From positions 2,046,001 to 2,110,000 of the forward strand of contig NZ_LWLN01000001.1 of assembly GCF_001953745.1 (NCBI RefSeq): a stretch of 64,000 nt of DNA, read 5' to 3'. Every line of letters starts with the position of its first letter. Within the stretch, counting starts at the first letter, position 1. Under the pieces are notes generated by a model. It had not been told where the DNA came from. It was given only the letters and a program-made list of their open reading frames with translations, and did not search any database. Shown here piece after piece: positions 1 through 12,324 of the stretch. The position numbers and the translations under genes are program-made. The stretch comes from Natrinema saccharevitans. GTDB taxonomy: Archaea; Halobacteriota; Halobacteria; Halobacteriales; Natrialbaceae.

Positions 1-3309
<3,309 letters not shown>

Positions 3310-3319
3310 GCCTCCAACT

Positions 3320-3401
3320 ATAGTAGCCGCTGCAACGATTCACACACTGATCGCAGCGCCATCGTGCGATCAGGTGTGCAATGACTTTCAGCGGCTACTA
3401 T
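3320..3401. repeat. 82-bp palindromic repeat element, copy 1
   Basis: The termini ATAGTAGCCGCTG (3320-3332) and CAGCGGCTACTAT (3389-3401) are perfect 13-bp inverted repeats. A second nested inverted repeat, CTGATCGCA (3347-3355) against TGCGATCAG (3365-3373), surrounds a small loop, so the whole element can fold into one long hairpin. Copy 2 at 11230-11311 matches at 77 of 82 positions by eye. Both copies sit between convergent genes. Size and symmetry suggest a MITE or REP-like element that may act as a bidirectional terminator; it codes for nothing. Confidence 0.85.
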
Positions 3402-3426
3402 CCGTTCTTCGATTTCGAGGTAGACG

Positions 3427-4896
3427 TCACCCGATGACCGACCGAACCTGCCCCGGATCGACCAGCCCGCTCAGTACCGCCAGCGCACCCCACGTGATCG
3501 CCCCGACCGCGATCGCACCGAACAGCATGAAGAGGTTCGAGACCAGCGGCGTCACCAGCAACACGGCGACGGCCATGACGCCCGTGATCGCACAGATCAG
3601 GCCCGTCGTCCGGGCGAGCCGCTGGACGTTCAGCCCGAGTTCGGTGTGGACGATATAGAGGTTCACCGCGACGTAGACCGAGTGCGTCGCTACCGTCGCG
3701 ATCGCCGCGCCGACGACCCCGATCGCCGGGATCAGGACGATGTTCAGCCCGAAGTTAGCGAGCGCCGTTCCGCCCTTCGCGACGGCGCGGGCGCGGGCGC
3801 GACCGAGGTAATCGAGACTGTCGCTGGTCAGGTTCGTGATCGCCTGCAACACGACGAAGCCGGCGAGCACCTGCAACACGGGGACCGCACCGGCGTAGTT
3901 CTGCCCGATCACCATCGTCAGGAACGGCTCGGCGACGATCGCCAGCCCGACCGCCGCCGGGATATAGAGCAGGAGGACGTTCGTCAGCGAGGTCTCGTAG
4001 ATCCGTCTGGCCTCCTCGAGCTGGTCGGCGGCCTTCTGCTCGCCGAAGTTCGGCGAGATGGTAAAGCCGAGCGACTCGGCGGGCGCGAGGACGAAATCGG
4101 TGATCTGCTTGCCCAGCGTGTAGAACGCGACTGCGGCGGGGTTCAGAAAGATCCCGACCAGCACGATGTCGATCTGCTTGTCGATGACGTTCGCGCTCCG
4201 GGTCGCCGTCAGGGGGATGCTGTACTCGAGCAGCCGCTTCGAGAGCCCCTCCTCGTACTCGTCGGCGGCGTCGTGGCGGGCGTAGAAGCCGGAGTAGAGG
4301 ATGCCGATCCCGACGGCCCCGGCGATGGCATACCCCACGACGTAGCCGAAGAAGGCCCCGAGCGCGCCGAAGCCTGCGAGGACGAACCCGACGGCAAAGA
4401 GCAGTCGTCCCGCGCCGCTGATCGCCTGAACGATGGCGCTGTACTCCAGATGATTAAACCCCTGTAAGGCGACCTGCGAGAAAGTACTCGCGGAGAAGAC
4501 CACGAGATAGACGACGCCGGCTGCGAGGAACGGGGCCGCTCCCGGATCGCCGAGCGCGGTCGCGATCCACTCGTGGTAGAGCAACAGGACGTAGCCGACG
4601 ACCGCGAGCAAGATTACTTTGACCGTGATCGTCGTCTCGAGGAGGTGGGGAACCTGCCCGGGATCGGTTTCGCGGTACTCGGAGATGTACCGTGCGACCG
4701 ACCGGGACAGCCCTAGGTCCGCGAACAGCTGGACGATGGCCAACACCCCGATCGCCCAGTAGAGCGCGCCGTACCCGTCCGGGTCCAGCAGGTACCGCGC
4801 CAGTACGAACATCAACAGCGCGCTCGAGAGCATGTAGATCCCGCGCGCGACGAGCGTTGCCTTGAAGCCGTGGACGATGTGATCCTCCCTGTTCAT
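3427..4896 (-). CDS. Oligosaccharide flippase family (Wzx/MOP superfamily) membrane protein
   Basis: A 489-residue integral membrane protein with about 12-14 hydrophobic segments and conserved family openings such as IVHGFKATLVARGIYM and a GYGALYWAIG motif after the first helix. The family moves lipid-linked sugars across the membrane for glycan or S-layer glycoprotein assembly. Here the substrate is unknown and no glycosyltransferases lie next to it. The start MNREDHIV was preferred over an upstream in-frame start (5016), whose extra 40 residues are Ser/Arg-rich and unlike the family. It is a standalone gene; its 3' end faces the palindromic repeat. Confidence 0.88.
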   Translation of the reverse strand: MNREDHIVHGFKATLVARGIYMLSSALLMFVLARYLLDPDGYGALYWAIGVLAIVQLFADLGLSRSVARYISEYRETDPGQVPHLLETTITVKVILLAVVGYVLLLYHEWIATALGDPGAAPFLAAGVVYLVVFSASTFSQVALQGFNHLEYSAIVQAISGAGRLLFAVGFVLAGFGALGAFFGYVVGYAIAGAVGIGILYSGFYARHDAADEYEEGLSKRLLEYSIPLTATRSANVIDKQIDIVLVGIFLNPAAVAFYTLGKQITDFVLAPAESLGFTISPNFGEQKAADQLEEARRIYETSLTNVLLLYIPAAVGLAIVAEPFLTMVIGQNYAGAVPVLQVLAGFVVLQAITNLTSDSLDYLGRARARAVAKGGTALANFGLNIVLIPAIGVVGAAIATVATHSVYVAVNLYIVHTELGLNVQRLARTTGLICAITGVMAVAVLLVTPLVSNLFMLFGAIAVGAITWGALAVLSGLVDPGQVRSVIG

Positions 4897-5185
4897 AGTA
4901 GCCGACCGACTGAGACACGCGACGCTGTCCGACCGCACCGGCAGCGACCCACTGACTGGTGACTCGAGGGATCGAGCAATTGTAATGCGGACCCAACGGA
5001 TCGAAGGATCGGACAACAGTCGCGGCGGGACCGAGATCGCCCGCGGTGGCTCGATCGAGTCGAGACCGCCCGATGGGGTGCGAGCCCGTAACTGGGCGTA
5101 AACGACTGAAGGGACCTCTTACGGGGTTCGAATTGGCCGGCAAAACCGAGAGAAACTCCGTCGATGACCGCCTACCGAGACCGGA
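4897..5185. other. Intergenic stretch, no gene seen
   Basis: 289 bases between the start of the flippase gene and the stop of the GNAT gene, both minus strand. It must hold the flippase promoter. Frames crossing it are extensions of neighbouring genes with arginine-rich, shadow-like composition, so I call no gene. Confidence 0.5.
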
Positions 5186-5938
5186 TCAGAGGTACGAGGA
5201 GTCCCACCGGGTCGCTTTGCGGCGGTTGCCACACTCGTTGCACTCGATGCGGCCCATCGCATCCATGGCGTTGTCGATCGAATCGCAGTTCCCGCAGAAC
5301 CAGGCGTAGTGTTCGGTGCGGTCGTCGTCGCTGTAGGCCACGTAAAACGGTGCCCGCGATCCCCTGGCGGCCTCGCCGTAGCTCACGTAGATCGTCTCGC
5401 CGTCGACGGTCAGTTCGTCGACCGTTCCCCACTCGCCCTCGTCCTCGAGGTCGGCCTCGACGTAGACGTTCTCGGTGAACGTTTCCGAGCCGATCTCGAC
5501 CTCGCGCTGGCCCGCCTGCTCGAAGCCGTGACTGCGGTAGAACTCGTTGCCGCCCTCGTTGTCCGCGAGGACGAAACACTGGATCCCGTCGGTCCCCTCC
5601 TCGAGGAGTCGCTCGCGGGTGCGAACCAGCAGGCGCACGCCAGTCCCGTCGCCGCGGTGGTCCGGGTGGACGTGGAGCCAGAGCAGTCGGCCGGTGTTGG
5701 CCCGCTGGCCGACCAGTTCGCTCTGGGAAAAGCCCGCGATCTCGCCGTCGCGTTCGACGAGCAAGAACAGCGTCCGGTCGTCCGCGAGTTCGTCCGCGAT
5801 CGAGTCGCCGTACCACTGTTCGACGGCCTCGTCGATGGTCTCGGCCTCGAGGAAGTCGGTGTACGTAGAACCCAGCGAGTCGCGGGCGATCGTCCGAATC
5901 GCTTCGGCGTCCGAATCGGTTGCCTCTCGGATCTTCAT
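5186..5938 (-). CDS. GNAT N-acetyltransferase with C-terminal zinc ribbon
   Basis: A 250-residue protein. Residues 1 to about 150 form a GNAT fold: [10 protein letters not shown] start, then [17 protein letters not shown], which contains the acetyl-CoA pyrophosphate loop (consensus Q/R-x-x-G-x-G/A), and [11 protein letters not shown] near the end of the fold. The C-terminus carries CGNC and CNECGN, two Cys pairs typical of a zinc ribbon, suggesting a nucleic-acid or protein substrate. The start at 5938 is the ATG that begins the fold; an upstream in-frame start adds 52 non-conserved residues. It is divergent from the AstE-like gene; the 184 nt between them must hold both promoters. The substrate is unknown. 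Confidence 0.85.
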   Translation of the reverse strand: MKIREATDSDAEAIRTIARDSLGSTYTDFLEAETIDEAVEQWYGDSIADELADDRTLFLLVERDGEIAGFSQSELVGQRANTGRLLWLHVHPDHRGDGTGVRLLVRTRERLLEEGTDGIQCFVLADNEGGNEFYRSHGFEQAGQREVEIGSETFTENVYVEADLEDEGEWGTVDELTVDGETIYVSYGEAARGSRAPFYVAYSDDDRTEHYAWFCGNCDSIDNAMDAMGRIECNECGNRRKATRWDSSYL

Positions 5939-6122
5939 GGGCGTCCATACCACTGCCAGATACAAAACGTATGCCCACGCTCCCAGTCGCTGGTGGGCGT
6001 TGTTCGAGCGAAGCGGCTTTTCTCCGGGAAAAGTGGCACGGAACCGTCGCGGGCGCTCGAGAGTCGAGACTCGACGCGGTCCGAGGGGGAACATTCACGT
6101 CGCTGCTCCCGGAGAACGTGGT

Positions 6123-7205
6123 ATGAGCGACGACGCGACGAGCGAACCTCCCGACGGGTCGACCAACGAAGCGTTCACCTACAACGGCGGCCGCGTCGAT
6201 CCGGGCGAATCGGCGAACATCCGATACGGTATCAGCGAGACGTATCTCGGCGATCCCGTCCGGATCCCCGTGACGGTCGTCAACGGCGAACATCCGGGGC
6301 CGACGATGTTCCTCTCGGCGGCGGCCCACGGCGACGAACTCAACGGGATCGAGGTCGTTCGGGAGGTGGCCCACGACTGGGACCACTCGATACTGCACGG
6401 GACGCTCGTCTGTCTGCCCGTGATGAACGTCCCCGGCTTCCTCGCACAGGAACGGTATCTCCCGATCTACGATCGGGACCTGAACCGGTCGTTCCCCGGC
6501 CGGGAGGGGTCGACCAGCGCCCGGCGGATGGCCAACCAGATCTTCACCAACTTCATCGAACCCTGCGATCTCGGGCTGGACTTCCACACGTCGACGCGGG
6601 GTCGGACGAATATGCTTCACGTCCGGGCGAACACGGAGCGATCGACCGTCGCCAGACTCGCCAAGGCGTTCAGTTCCAACGTCATCATCGCCGGCGAGGG
6701 GCCGTCGGGAACGCTCCGCCGCGAGGCCACCGAGGCCGGGGTTCCGACGATCACGGTCGAAATGGGCGAGGCCCACCGGTTCCAGCGGCGGCTGATCGAC
6801 CGCGCGCTTACCGGCGTCGCGAGCGTCCTCGCCGAGTTCGGACTCCACCGCGAGTCGTCGGTTCACTGGCCCGGCTGGCGGACCGTCATCGACGACGACG
6901 ACGAGAAGACCTGGCTCCGGGCCGACGCCGGCGGCATCGTCGACATGAAACGCGGCCGCGGCCAGCTCGTCGAGGAGGGGGAGGTCATCTGTACCATCAC
7001 CAACCCGTTCAAGGAAGACGAGGACATCGTCACCGTCGAAGCCCCTTTCACCGGCCTCATCGTCGGCGTCCTCGAGAACCCGGTCGTCTACCCGGGGAAC
7101 CCGCTGTGTCACCTCGTCGGGCTCTCTCCGGACACCCTCACCGCGCTCGAGCGCGAGCGGACGACCGAGCGGTCGCGGTCGGACCTCCGGCAGGGGGACG
7201 ACTGA
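6123..7205 (+). CDS. Succinylglutamate desuccinylase/aspartoacylase family zinc hydrolase
   Basis: A 360-residue protein of the M14-like AstE/aspartoacylase family, which removes acyl groups from N-acyl amino acids. Zinc ligands are visible as AAHGDELNG (His69, Glu72) and DFHTS (His155); DLNRSFPG (119-126) is the family's substrate-binding motif and Glu213 or Glu216 in TVEMGE is the likely catalytic acid. The last 100 residues form a beta-rich lid domain ([10 protein letters not shown]...). ATG at 6123 was chosen because the motif-bearing region begins soon after it; the open frame runs upstream through the GNAT gene's antisense. The genuine acyl substrate cannot be told from sequence. Confidence 0.87.
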   Translation: MSDDATSEPPDGSTNEAFTYNGGRVDPGESANIRYGISETYLGDPVRIPVTVVNGEHPGPTMFLSAAAHGDELNGIEVVREVAHDWDHSILHGTLVCLPVMNVPGFLAQERYLPIYDRDLNRSFPGREGSTSARRMANQIFTNFIEPCDLGLDFHTSTRGRTNMLHVRANTERSTVARLAKAFSSNVIIAGEGPSGTLRREATEAGVPTITVEMGEAHRFQRRLIDRALTGVASVLAEFGLHRESSVHWPGWRTVIDDDDEKTWLRADAGGIVDMKRGRGQLVEEGEVICTITNPFKEDEDIVTVEAPFTGLIVGVLENPVVYPGNPLCHLVGLSPDTLTALERERTTERSRSDLRQGDD

Positions 7206-7363
7206 GCGGGAAGTCCCACATCCGCTGGGAGTTCCCCGAACTCTTTCGGGACACGTCAACGAAACGAGTTGGTTTCCGGTCGTGTTCTGTCGGACCGAAC
7301 GGGAGAAGAGGAGCGACAAAAGTAACTTCTATACCGCCGCGGTCAAACGGTCCACATGAGCGC

Positions 7364-7792
7364 ATGAGTCAGTCTTACAATCGCGGCCTCATCGAGGACT
7401 TCGGGCGGTGGAAGGAGTTCTCGGCCGGCATGTGGGCGTGGATCTTCCACAAGTTCACCGGGTGGATGCTGATCGGCTACCTGTTCACCCACATCGCCGT
7501 GCTGAGTACGTCTATCAGCGCCGCAGGAGAAAGTACGGCAGTGATCGAAGCACAAAACGACATCTACACGACGACGCTGCAGGGACTCGAGGGGCTGTTC
7601 CTCATCCGCCTGCTCGAGATCGGCCTGCTGGCGGTGGCCGTCTTCCACATTCTGAACGGACTGCGCCTGCTGATGGTCGATCTCGGGATCGGGCTCGAGT
7701 CGCAGGACAAGAGTTTCTACGCCTCGCTGATCCTGACGGGCGCGATCACCGTCGCCAGCGTCCCGACCTTCCTGACGGGGGTGGGGATCTGA
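7364..7792 (+). CDS. sdhC: Succinate dehydrogenase cytochrome b subunit SdhC
   Basis: Membrane anchor of complex II, passing electrons from succinate to quinone. 142 residues with three hydrophobic helices. His43 (LFTHIAVL) and His95 within [15 protein letters not shown] match the conserved H-x3-G-x-R-h-x3-D heme/quinone motif of SdhC. The start ATG at 7364 is used; the ATG at 7356 is in another frame and hits a stop after three codons. It is first in the sdhC-D-B-A operon, and its stop shares one base with the sdhD start (TGATG), implying translational coupling. Confidence 0.93.
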   Translation: MSQSYNRGLIEDFGRWKEFSAGMWAWIFHKFTGWMLIGYLFTHIAVLSTSISAAGESTAVIEAQNDIYTTTLQGLEGLFLIRLLEIGLLAVAVFHILNGLRLLMVDLGIGLESQDKSFYASLILTGAITVASVPTFLTGVGI

Positions 7793-8157
7793 TGGCGGAG
7801 CGCTACTCCTCCTTTACGCCCGGCGGCACCGGCTGGTTCCTCCAGCGCGTCACCGCCGCGTTCCTCGTCGTCGTTCTCGCCTTCCACTTCTTCCTCTTGC
7901 ACTTCGTCAACCACGCGTACGAGGTAAGCTTCATGGGTACTCAGGCCCGAATGGAGAATATCGGGTACTTCCTCACGATGGTCCTGTTCCTGGTGACCGC
8001 CGCCTTCCACGGCGTCAACGGCGTTTACAACGCCCTGGTCAACCAGGGACTCGAGGGGACCCAGAAGAAGGTCGTGCTGGCGGTGTTGACCATCGCCGGC
8101 GTCGGCCTCGTCGCGCAGGGAACGTACGTCGCACTCACAATGGCGGGCATGATCTAA
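7792..8157 (+). CDS. sdhD: Succinate dehydrogenase hydrophobic subunit SdhD
   Basis: Second membrane anchor of complex II; 121 residues with three transmembrane helices. FHFFLLHFVNH and AAFHGVNGVYN supply the conserved helix II/III histidines, the second in the family H-x3-G pattern. The start ATG overlaps the sdhC stop by one base and the stop is separated from sdhB by one base, so the four genes are one transcript. Haloarchaeal SdhD proteins are short and variable; the identification rests on position plus these motifs. Confidence 0.9.
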   Translation: MAERYSSFTPGGTGWFLQRVTAAFLVVVLAFHFFLLHFVNHAYEVSFMGTQARMENIGYFLTMVLFLVTAAFHGVNGVYNALVNQGLEGTQKKVVLAVLTIAGVGLVAQGTYVALTMAGMI

Positions 8158-8158
8158 C

Positions 8159-9031
8159 ATGAGTACACAACAAGCCGAACCCGAGAGCCAGGAAGCACCG
8201 GAAGACCCGGCGATGAAAGGCGCGGAGTCGCCGGCTGCGGACGAACAGAACGGCGGCGGGATGGTCGACGAACACGCCGAGAAGGCCGCCGAACTCGAGG
8301 GGGAGACGGTCCACATCAAGGTGTTCCGCTACGACCCCGAAGTCGAGGGCAAGCAGGAACCCCGTTTCGACGACTTTCACGTCCCCTTCGAGAAGGGGAT
8401 GACCGTCCTCGACTCGGTCATGTACGCCCGCGACGAGTACGACTCGTCGCTGACGTTCCGTCACTCCTGTCGGCAGGCCGTCTGTGGCTCCGACGCGTTC
8501 TTCGTCAACGGCAAGCAGCGACTGGGCTGTAAGACCCAGATCTCCGATCTGGAACAGCCGGTCCGCATCGAGCCGCTGCCCCACCAGGAGGTCGTCAAGG
8601 ATCTGGTCGTCGACATGGATCACTTCTACGACCAGATGCACACGGTCGAGCCGTACTTCCAGGACGAGGACACGCCGCCGGTCGATGACCTCGAGGAGCA
8701 GCGCCAGAGCCCGGAAAACCGCGAGAAGATCAAGATGTCCTCGCGGTGTATCTGGTGTGGCGCGTGTATGTCCTCGTGTAACATCGCAGCCGGCGACAAC
8801 GAGTATCTGGGCCCGGCGGCGATCAACAAGGCCTACAAGTTCGCGATGGACGACCGCGAGGGCGAGGAGATCAAGGAGCATCGACTCCGCATTCTCGAGC
8901 AGGAACACGGCGTCTGGCGGTGCCAGACCCAGTTCTCCTGTACCGAGGTGTGTCCGAAGGACATCCCGCTCACCGAGCACATTCAGGAGCTCAAGCGGGA
9001 GGCAGTCAAGAAGAACCTGAAATTCTGGTAA
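8159..9031 (+). CDS. sdhB: Succinate dehydrogenase iron-sulfur subunit SdhB
   Basis: Electron-transfer subunit of complex II; 290 residues. The plant-type [2Fe-2S] site is Cys104, Cys109, Asp112 and Cys124; Asp in the third place is also seen in the E. coli enzyme. The dicluster domain holds CIWCGACMSSC (Cys197, 200, 203, 207) and Cys255, Cys261 and Cys265, for one [4Fe-4S] and one [3Fe-4S] cluster. The N-terminal 45 residues are an acidic, Ala/Glu-rich haloarchaeal extension with no conserved motif. It lies between sdhD (1-nt gap) and sdhA (2-nt gap). Confidence 0.96.
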   Translation: MSTQQAEPESQEAPEDPAMKGAESPAADEQNGGGMVDEHAEKAAELEGETVHIKVFRYDPEVEGKQEPRFDDFHVPFEKGMTVLDSVMYARDEYDSSLTFRHSCRQAVCGSDAFFVNGKQRLGCKTQISDLEQPVRIEPLPHQEVVKDLVVDMDHFYDQMHTVEPYFQDEDTPPVDDLEEQRQSPENREKIKMSSRCIWCGACMSSCNIAAGDNEYLGPAAINKAYKFAMDDREGEEIKEHRLRILEQEHGVWRCQTQFSCTEVCPKDIPLTEHIQELKREAVKKNLKFW

Positions 9032-9033
9032 CT

Positions 9034-10872
9034 ATGTACGAACACGACGTCATCGTGGTCGGCGCCGGCGGCGCCGGCCTCCGGGCCGCGATCGCAGCGA
9101 ACGAAGCGGGAGCCGACGTGGCGATGGTCACGAAGCTCCATCCCGTCCGCAGCCACACCGGCGCGGCGGAGGGCGGCATCAACGCGGCGCTTCAGGAGGG
9201 CGACGACTGGGAACTCCACGCCTACGACACGATGAAGGGCTCGGACTACCTCGGCGACGCGCCGGCGGTCGAGACCCTCGCCCAGAACGCGCCCGAGGAA
9301 ACAATCAACCTCGAACACTGGGGGATGCCGTTCTCCCGCGAGGAGGACGGGACCGTCTCCCAGCGGCCGTTCGGTGGCCTCTCCTACCCCCGGACCACCT
9401 ACGCCGGGGCGGAGACGGGCCATCACCTGCTGCACACGATGTACGAACAGGTCGTCAAACGCGGCATTCAGGTCTACGACGAGTGGTACGTCATGGACCT
9501 GGCGACGACCGACGAGGACGATCCCAACGACCGCGAGTGTCACGGCGTCGTCGCCTACGACGTCCAGTCGGGCAACATCGAAGGGTTCAAAGCGAACAAC
9601 GGCGTCGTCCTCGCGACCGGCGGCCCCGGCCAGGCGTTCGACCACACCACCAACGCCGTCTCCTGTACCGGCGACGGCCACGCGATGGCATATCGTGCCG
9701 GCGCGCCGCTCGAGGACATGGAGTTCATCCAGTTCCACCCGACTTCGCTGCCCTCGACCGGAGTCCTGATCTCCGAGGGGGTCCGCGGGGAAGGCGGCAT
9801 CCTCTACAACAGCGAGGGCGAGCGGTTCATGTTCGAGTACGGCTACGCGAACAACTCCGGCGAACTCGCCAGCCGCGACGTCGTCGCCCGCGCGGAACTC
9901 ACGGAGGTCGACGAGGGACGGGGCGTCGACGACGAGTACGTCCACCTCGACATGCGCCACCTCGGGGAAGAGCGCATCATGGACCGCCTCGAGAACATCC
10001 TGCACCTCGCGGAGGACTTCGAGGGCGTCGACGGGCTCGTCGAGCCGATGCCGGTCAAGCCCGGCCAGCACTACGCCATGGGCGGCATCGAGGTCGACGA
10101 GAACGGTCAGACCTGCGTCGACGGCCTCTACGCGGCCGGCGAATGCGCCTGCGTCTCCGTCCACGGCGGCAACCGACTCGGCGGCAACGCCCTGCCGGAA
10201 CTGATCGTCTTCGGCAAGCGCGCCGGTCAACACGCCGCCGGCGAGGACCTCGGCGAGCCCGAGATCCGGACCGGCTACGGCGACGACGTCGAGGACGAGA
10301 CCGACACCGAACTGCCGGTCGCGCCCGGCAAGGCGGGACTCGAGACCAGCGGGAGCGTCGCCGCCGACGGCGGCGTGGCCGCCGACGCCGAGGGCGTCCT
10401 CCAGCGGAAGGTCGAGACCGCCCGTGAGCGCGTCGATACCCTGATGGACAAGGAAGACGGCGTCCAGCACGCCGAGATCCGCGCGAAACTCCAGAAGGCG
10501 ATGACCGACTACGTCAACGTCTTCCGGACCGAGGAGGGCGTCAAGAAGGCCCTCGAGATCATCCGTGAATGCCGCGAGGAGTACCAGGACGTCTACGTCG
10601 ACGACCCCTCCCGGACGTTCAACACGGACCTCCAGCAGACCATCGAAACGCGCAACCTGATCGACGTCGCCGAGACGATCGCGCTCGGTGCCCTGGTGCG
10701 CGACGAGTTCCGCGGCGCGCACTGGCGCAAGGAACACCAGGAGCGCAAAGACGAGGAGTGGCTCAAGCACACGCTGATCTCGTGGGACGACGGCGAACCG
10801 TCGATCTTCTATCGCCCCGTGATCCTCGAGGGCGAGAACAAGACCTACGAGCCCAAAGAGCGCAGTTACTGA
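9034..10872 (+). CDS. sdhA: Succinate dehydrogenase flavoprotein subunit SdhA
   Basis: Catalytic subunit oxidising succinate to fumarate with covalent FAD; 612 residues, normal length. The dinucleotide motif VVGAGGAGLRAAI is at residues 8-20 and His41 in RSHTGAAEGG is the expected FAD-linking histidine. HPTSLPSTGVLISEGVRGEG and VHGGNRLGGNALPE are the conserved substrate-site and FAD-binding signatures. The C-terminal helical region ends with EPKERSY. Last gene of the operon; about 160 nt follow before the next reading frame. Confidence 0.97.
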   Translation: MYEHDVIVVGAGGAGLRAAIAANEAGADVAMVTKLHPVRSHTGAAEGGINAALQEGDDWELHAYDTMKGSDYLGDAPAVETLAQNAPEETINLEHWGMPFSREEDGTVSQRPFGGLSYPRTTYAGAETGHHLLHTMYEQVVKRGIQVYDEWYVMDLATTDEDDPNDRECHGVVAYDVQSGNIEGFKANNGVVLATGGPGQAFDHTTNAVSCTGDGHAMAYRAGAPLEDMEFIQFHPTSLPSTGVLISEGVRGEGGILYNSEGERFMFEYGYANNSGELASRDVVARAELTEVDEGRGVDDEYVHLDMRHLGEERIMDRLENILHLAEDFEGVDGLVEPMPVKPGQHYAMGGIEVDENGQTCVDGLYAAGECACVSVHGGNRLGGNALPELIVFGKRAGQHAAGEDLGEPEIRTGYGDDVEDETDTELPVAPGKAGLETSGSVAADGGVAADAEGVLQRKVETARERVDTLMDKEDGVQHAEIRAKLQKAMTDYVNVFRTEEGVKKALEIIRECREEYQDVYVDDPSRTFNTDLQQTIETRNLIDVAETIALGALVRDEFRGAHWRKEHQERKDEEWLKHTLISWDDGEPSIFYRPVILEGENKTYEPKERSY

Positions 10873-11032
10873 TACGGTCTCCCGTACCGATTTATCGGGC
10901 GGCCGCGTCCGTCTTGCGGCCGCGCCGGAAATGACTTACAGCAGTCCGTATGAGCCGTTCGTCCCGGTTCGCGTTTTTTCGCCGTCGCCTCGAGTAGAAT
11001 CGTTTATATGTCTCACGGCCGACATCGAAGCA

Positions 11033-11224
11033 ATGATCGATGACCGAACCGGTCTCCTGTGGACCGCGATCGTCGGCTGTCTCCTCGTCGGCGTCGGCTA
11101 CGTTCTCTACAGCCAACTCTCGCCGACGCTTCGCCCCCTCGCGGTGCTGATATTCGCGCCGCCGCTCGTCCTGCTGACGATCCGATGGCTCGCGGTGCGC
11201 TCGGCGACCGGCGACTCGACGTAA
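11033..11224 (+). CDS. Small two-helix membrane protein, unknown
   Basis: 63 residues: an N-terminal MIDDRTGLL, a helix at about residues 9-27 (WTAIVGCLLVGVGYVLY), a short loop with SPTLRP, a second helix about 35-52 and a basic, then acidic tail. I do not recognise a family beyond the haloarchaeal small double-spanners. The ATG at 11033 leaves only the hydrophobic core and short ends; the upstream in-frame region is not conserved-looking. It converges with the XapX gene across the second copy of the palindromic repeat, which starts 5 nt after its stop codon. Confidence 0.6.
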   Translation: MIDDRTGLLWTAIVGCLLVGVGYVLYSQLSPTLRPLAVLIFAPPLVLLTIRWLAVRSATGDST

Positions 11225-11229
11225 CTCAT

Positions 11230-11311
11230 ATAGTAGCCGCTGCAACGATTCACACACTGATCGCAGCGCTGTCGTGCGATCAGGTGTGCAATGACGTTGA
11301 GTGGCTACTAT
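11230..11311. repeat. 82-bp palindromic repeat element, copy 2
   Basis: Same element as at 3320-3401, with 5 differences: two in the loop and three in the inner part of the right arm. The left 40 bases are identical. The outer arms still pair for 9 bp with mismatches further in. It lies between a plus-strand and a minus-strand gene. The stop codon of the minus-strand XapX gene (11308-11310) is inside the right terminus. Confidence 0.85.
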
Positions 11312-11502
11312 AGTCCGAGCGTCTCGACGAGATCGATCCCAAGATCGAAGTACGCGATCAGTTTGTAGCCGAGATAGATCCCGACGACCCCCATGATGCC
11401 CGGGAGTTCCGGCGGGGCCGGGATCGGGACGTTGAGAAACCGAAACAGCGCGCCGGTCACCACTCCGGTGAGCAACGCGAGGACGGTAAGCTGGGTCGTC
11501 AT
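11308..11502 (-). CDS. XapX domain (DUF1427) small membrane protein
   Basis: 64 residues with two hydrophobic helices separated by the family motif FLNVPIPAPPELPGIMGVVG followed by IYLGYKL, which is diagnostic of the XapX family. The biochemical role is unknown; bacterial members sit beside xanthosine or metal-related genes, but no such neighbour is present here. The last codons and the stop are supplied by the palindromic repeat, so the C-terminus may have been altered by its insertion. Confidence 0.85.
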   Translation of the reverse strand: MTTQLTVLALLTGVVTGALFRFLNVPIPAPPELPGIMGVVGIYLGYKLIAYFDLGIDLVETLGL

Positions 11503-11726
11503 CTGCTACTACTCTCGAATCCGTCCACAAAAGCGGTCGGTCTGTATGCATCAACTCTCGTAATCTCGTTGCTCGGTAGCACCCAACAACGGTACGACGA
11601 TCGCCTATACAACCGCTCGAGGGCAGCCTATCGGTCTGACTGTCAGTTTTCGACTATCGACGTACTATCTATCGACACGAGTGATACTCGCTCGCCGCCC
11701 TCTTTCGACGATCGTTGTAGAGACCA

Positions 11727-11734
11727 TTTATTAT
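11727..11734 (+). promoter_or_regulatory. Probable promoter (TATA box TTTATTAT) for the small HTH gene
   Basis: The AT-rich octamer ends 24 nt before the ATG at 11758, the spacing expected for a leaderless haloarchaeal transcript. The 255-nt gap is divergent, with the XapX gene on the other side; I see no clear operator. Confidence 0.5.
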
Positions 11735-11757
11735 CGTCGAAAAATACAGGGTTCGGT

Positions 11758-11982
11758 ATGACACGATCAGCGACGACGACACCGGACGTATCGCTGCCGA
11801 CCGATCTCGATTCCGCCCGCGCCAAACTCGTCTTCCTGTATCTCGCCGCGGCCGACGGTGCGACCGCGGACGACCTCCGTGACGACCTCGCCGTCACGAA
11901 AGGGACAGTCCTCTCGATTACGGGGACCCTTCGGGAGCGGGGCTACCTCGAGCGCCGGGACGGCCGATACGAACTCGCGTAA
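11758..11982 (+). CDS. Small winged-helix (MarR/TrmB-like) DNA-binding protein
   Basis: 74 residues that are essentially one winged helix: helix 1 DSARAKLVFLYLAAA, helix 2 TADDLRDDLA, recognition helix KGTVLSITGTLRERG and wing YLERRDGRYEL. Small single-domain regulators of this kind are frequent in haloarchaea and have no ligand domain. The start ATG lies 24 nt after a TATA box. The nearest target candidate is its own promoter or the divergent XapX gene; the real regulon is unknown. Confidence 0.75.
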   Translation: MTRSATTTPDVSLPTDLDSARAKLVFLYLAAADGATADDLRDDLAVTKGTVLSITGTLRERGYLERRDGRYELA

Positions 11983-12324
11983 CGGATACTCGGCCAAATC
12001 GAACGGCCGAGAGCGAGGTCCGAGTGCTGCGAGGACCTCGCGACCCGAGGGAGGGCAGGCCGTCACCCGATTACGACCGCGAGCGAGGCCGGAGGCCGAG
12101 CGAGCGGGCCGACGACTGACGTGGAGACCCGCGCCGCGGGTCGGAACGGAAGGAAGAGTGTCCTCGTGAACGGAGTGAACGAGGCTCGGAAGACGCAACG
12201 CGTCTTCCGGTGCTTTTCATCGAAGCTAAGCGGAGCGAAGCTCCGCGAGGTCCGAGAGAGTTCTGCTCTCTCGAGATTTTGCCGAGGGCCGGCGAAGCCG
12301 GTCCGCAGAGCAAAAGTTCGTTCC
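11983..12324. other. 342-bp intergenic hairpin array between convergent genes
   Basis: No gene is seen. The right half holds consecutive short hairpins: GGAAGACGC/GCGTCTTCC (12188-12208, loop AAC), CGGAGC/GCTCCG (12231-12245, loop GAA), CGAGAGAG/CTCTCTCG (12253-12273, loop TTCTG) and CCGGC/GCCGG (12289-12301, loop GAA). Between the first two is CTTTTCATCGAAG (12213-12225), which recurs inverted at 43241. It could end transcription in both directions. Confidence 0.6.

Noticed and set aside
7356-7366. ATG at 7356 as the sdhC start
   Set aside because: Its frame hits a stop after three codons; the next ATG at 7364 opens the SdhC frame.
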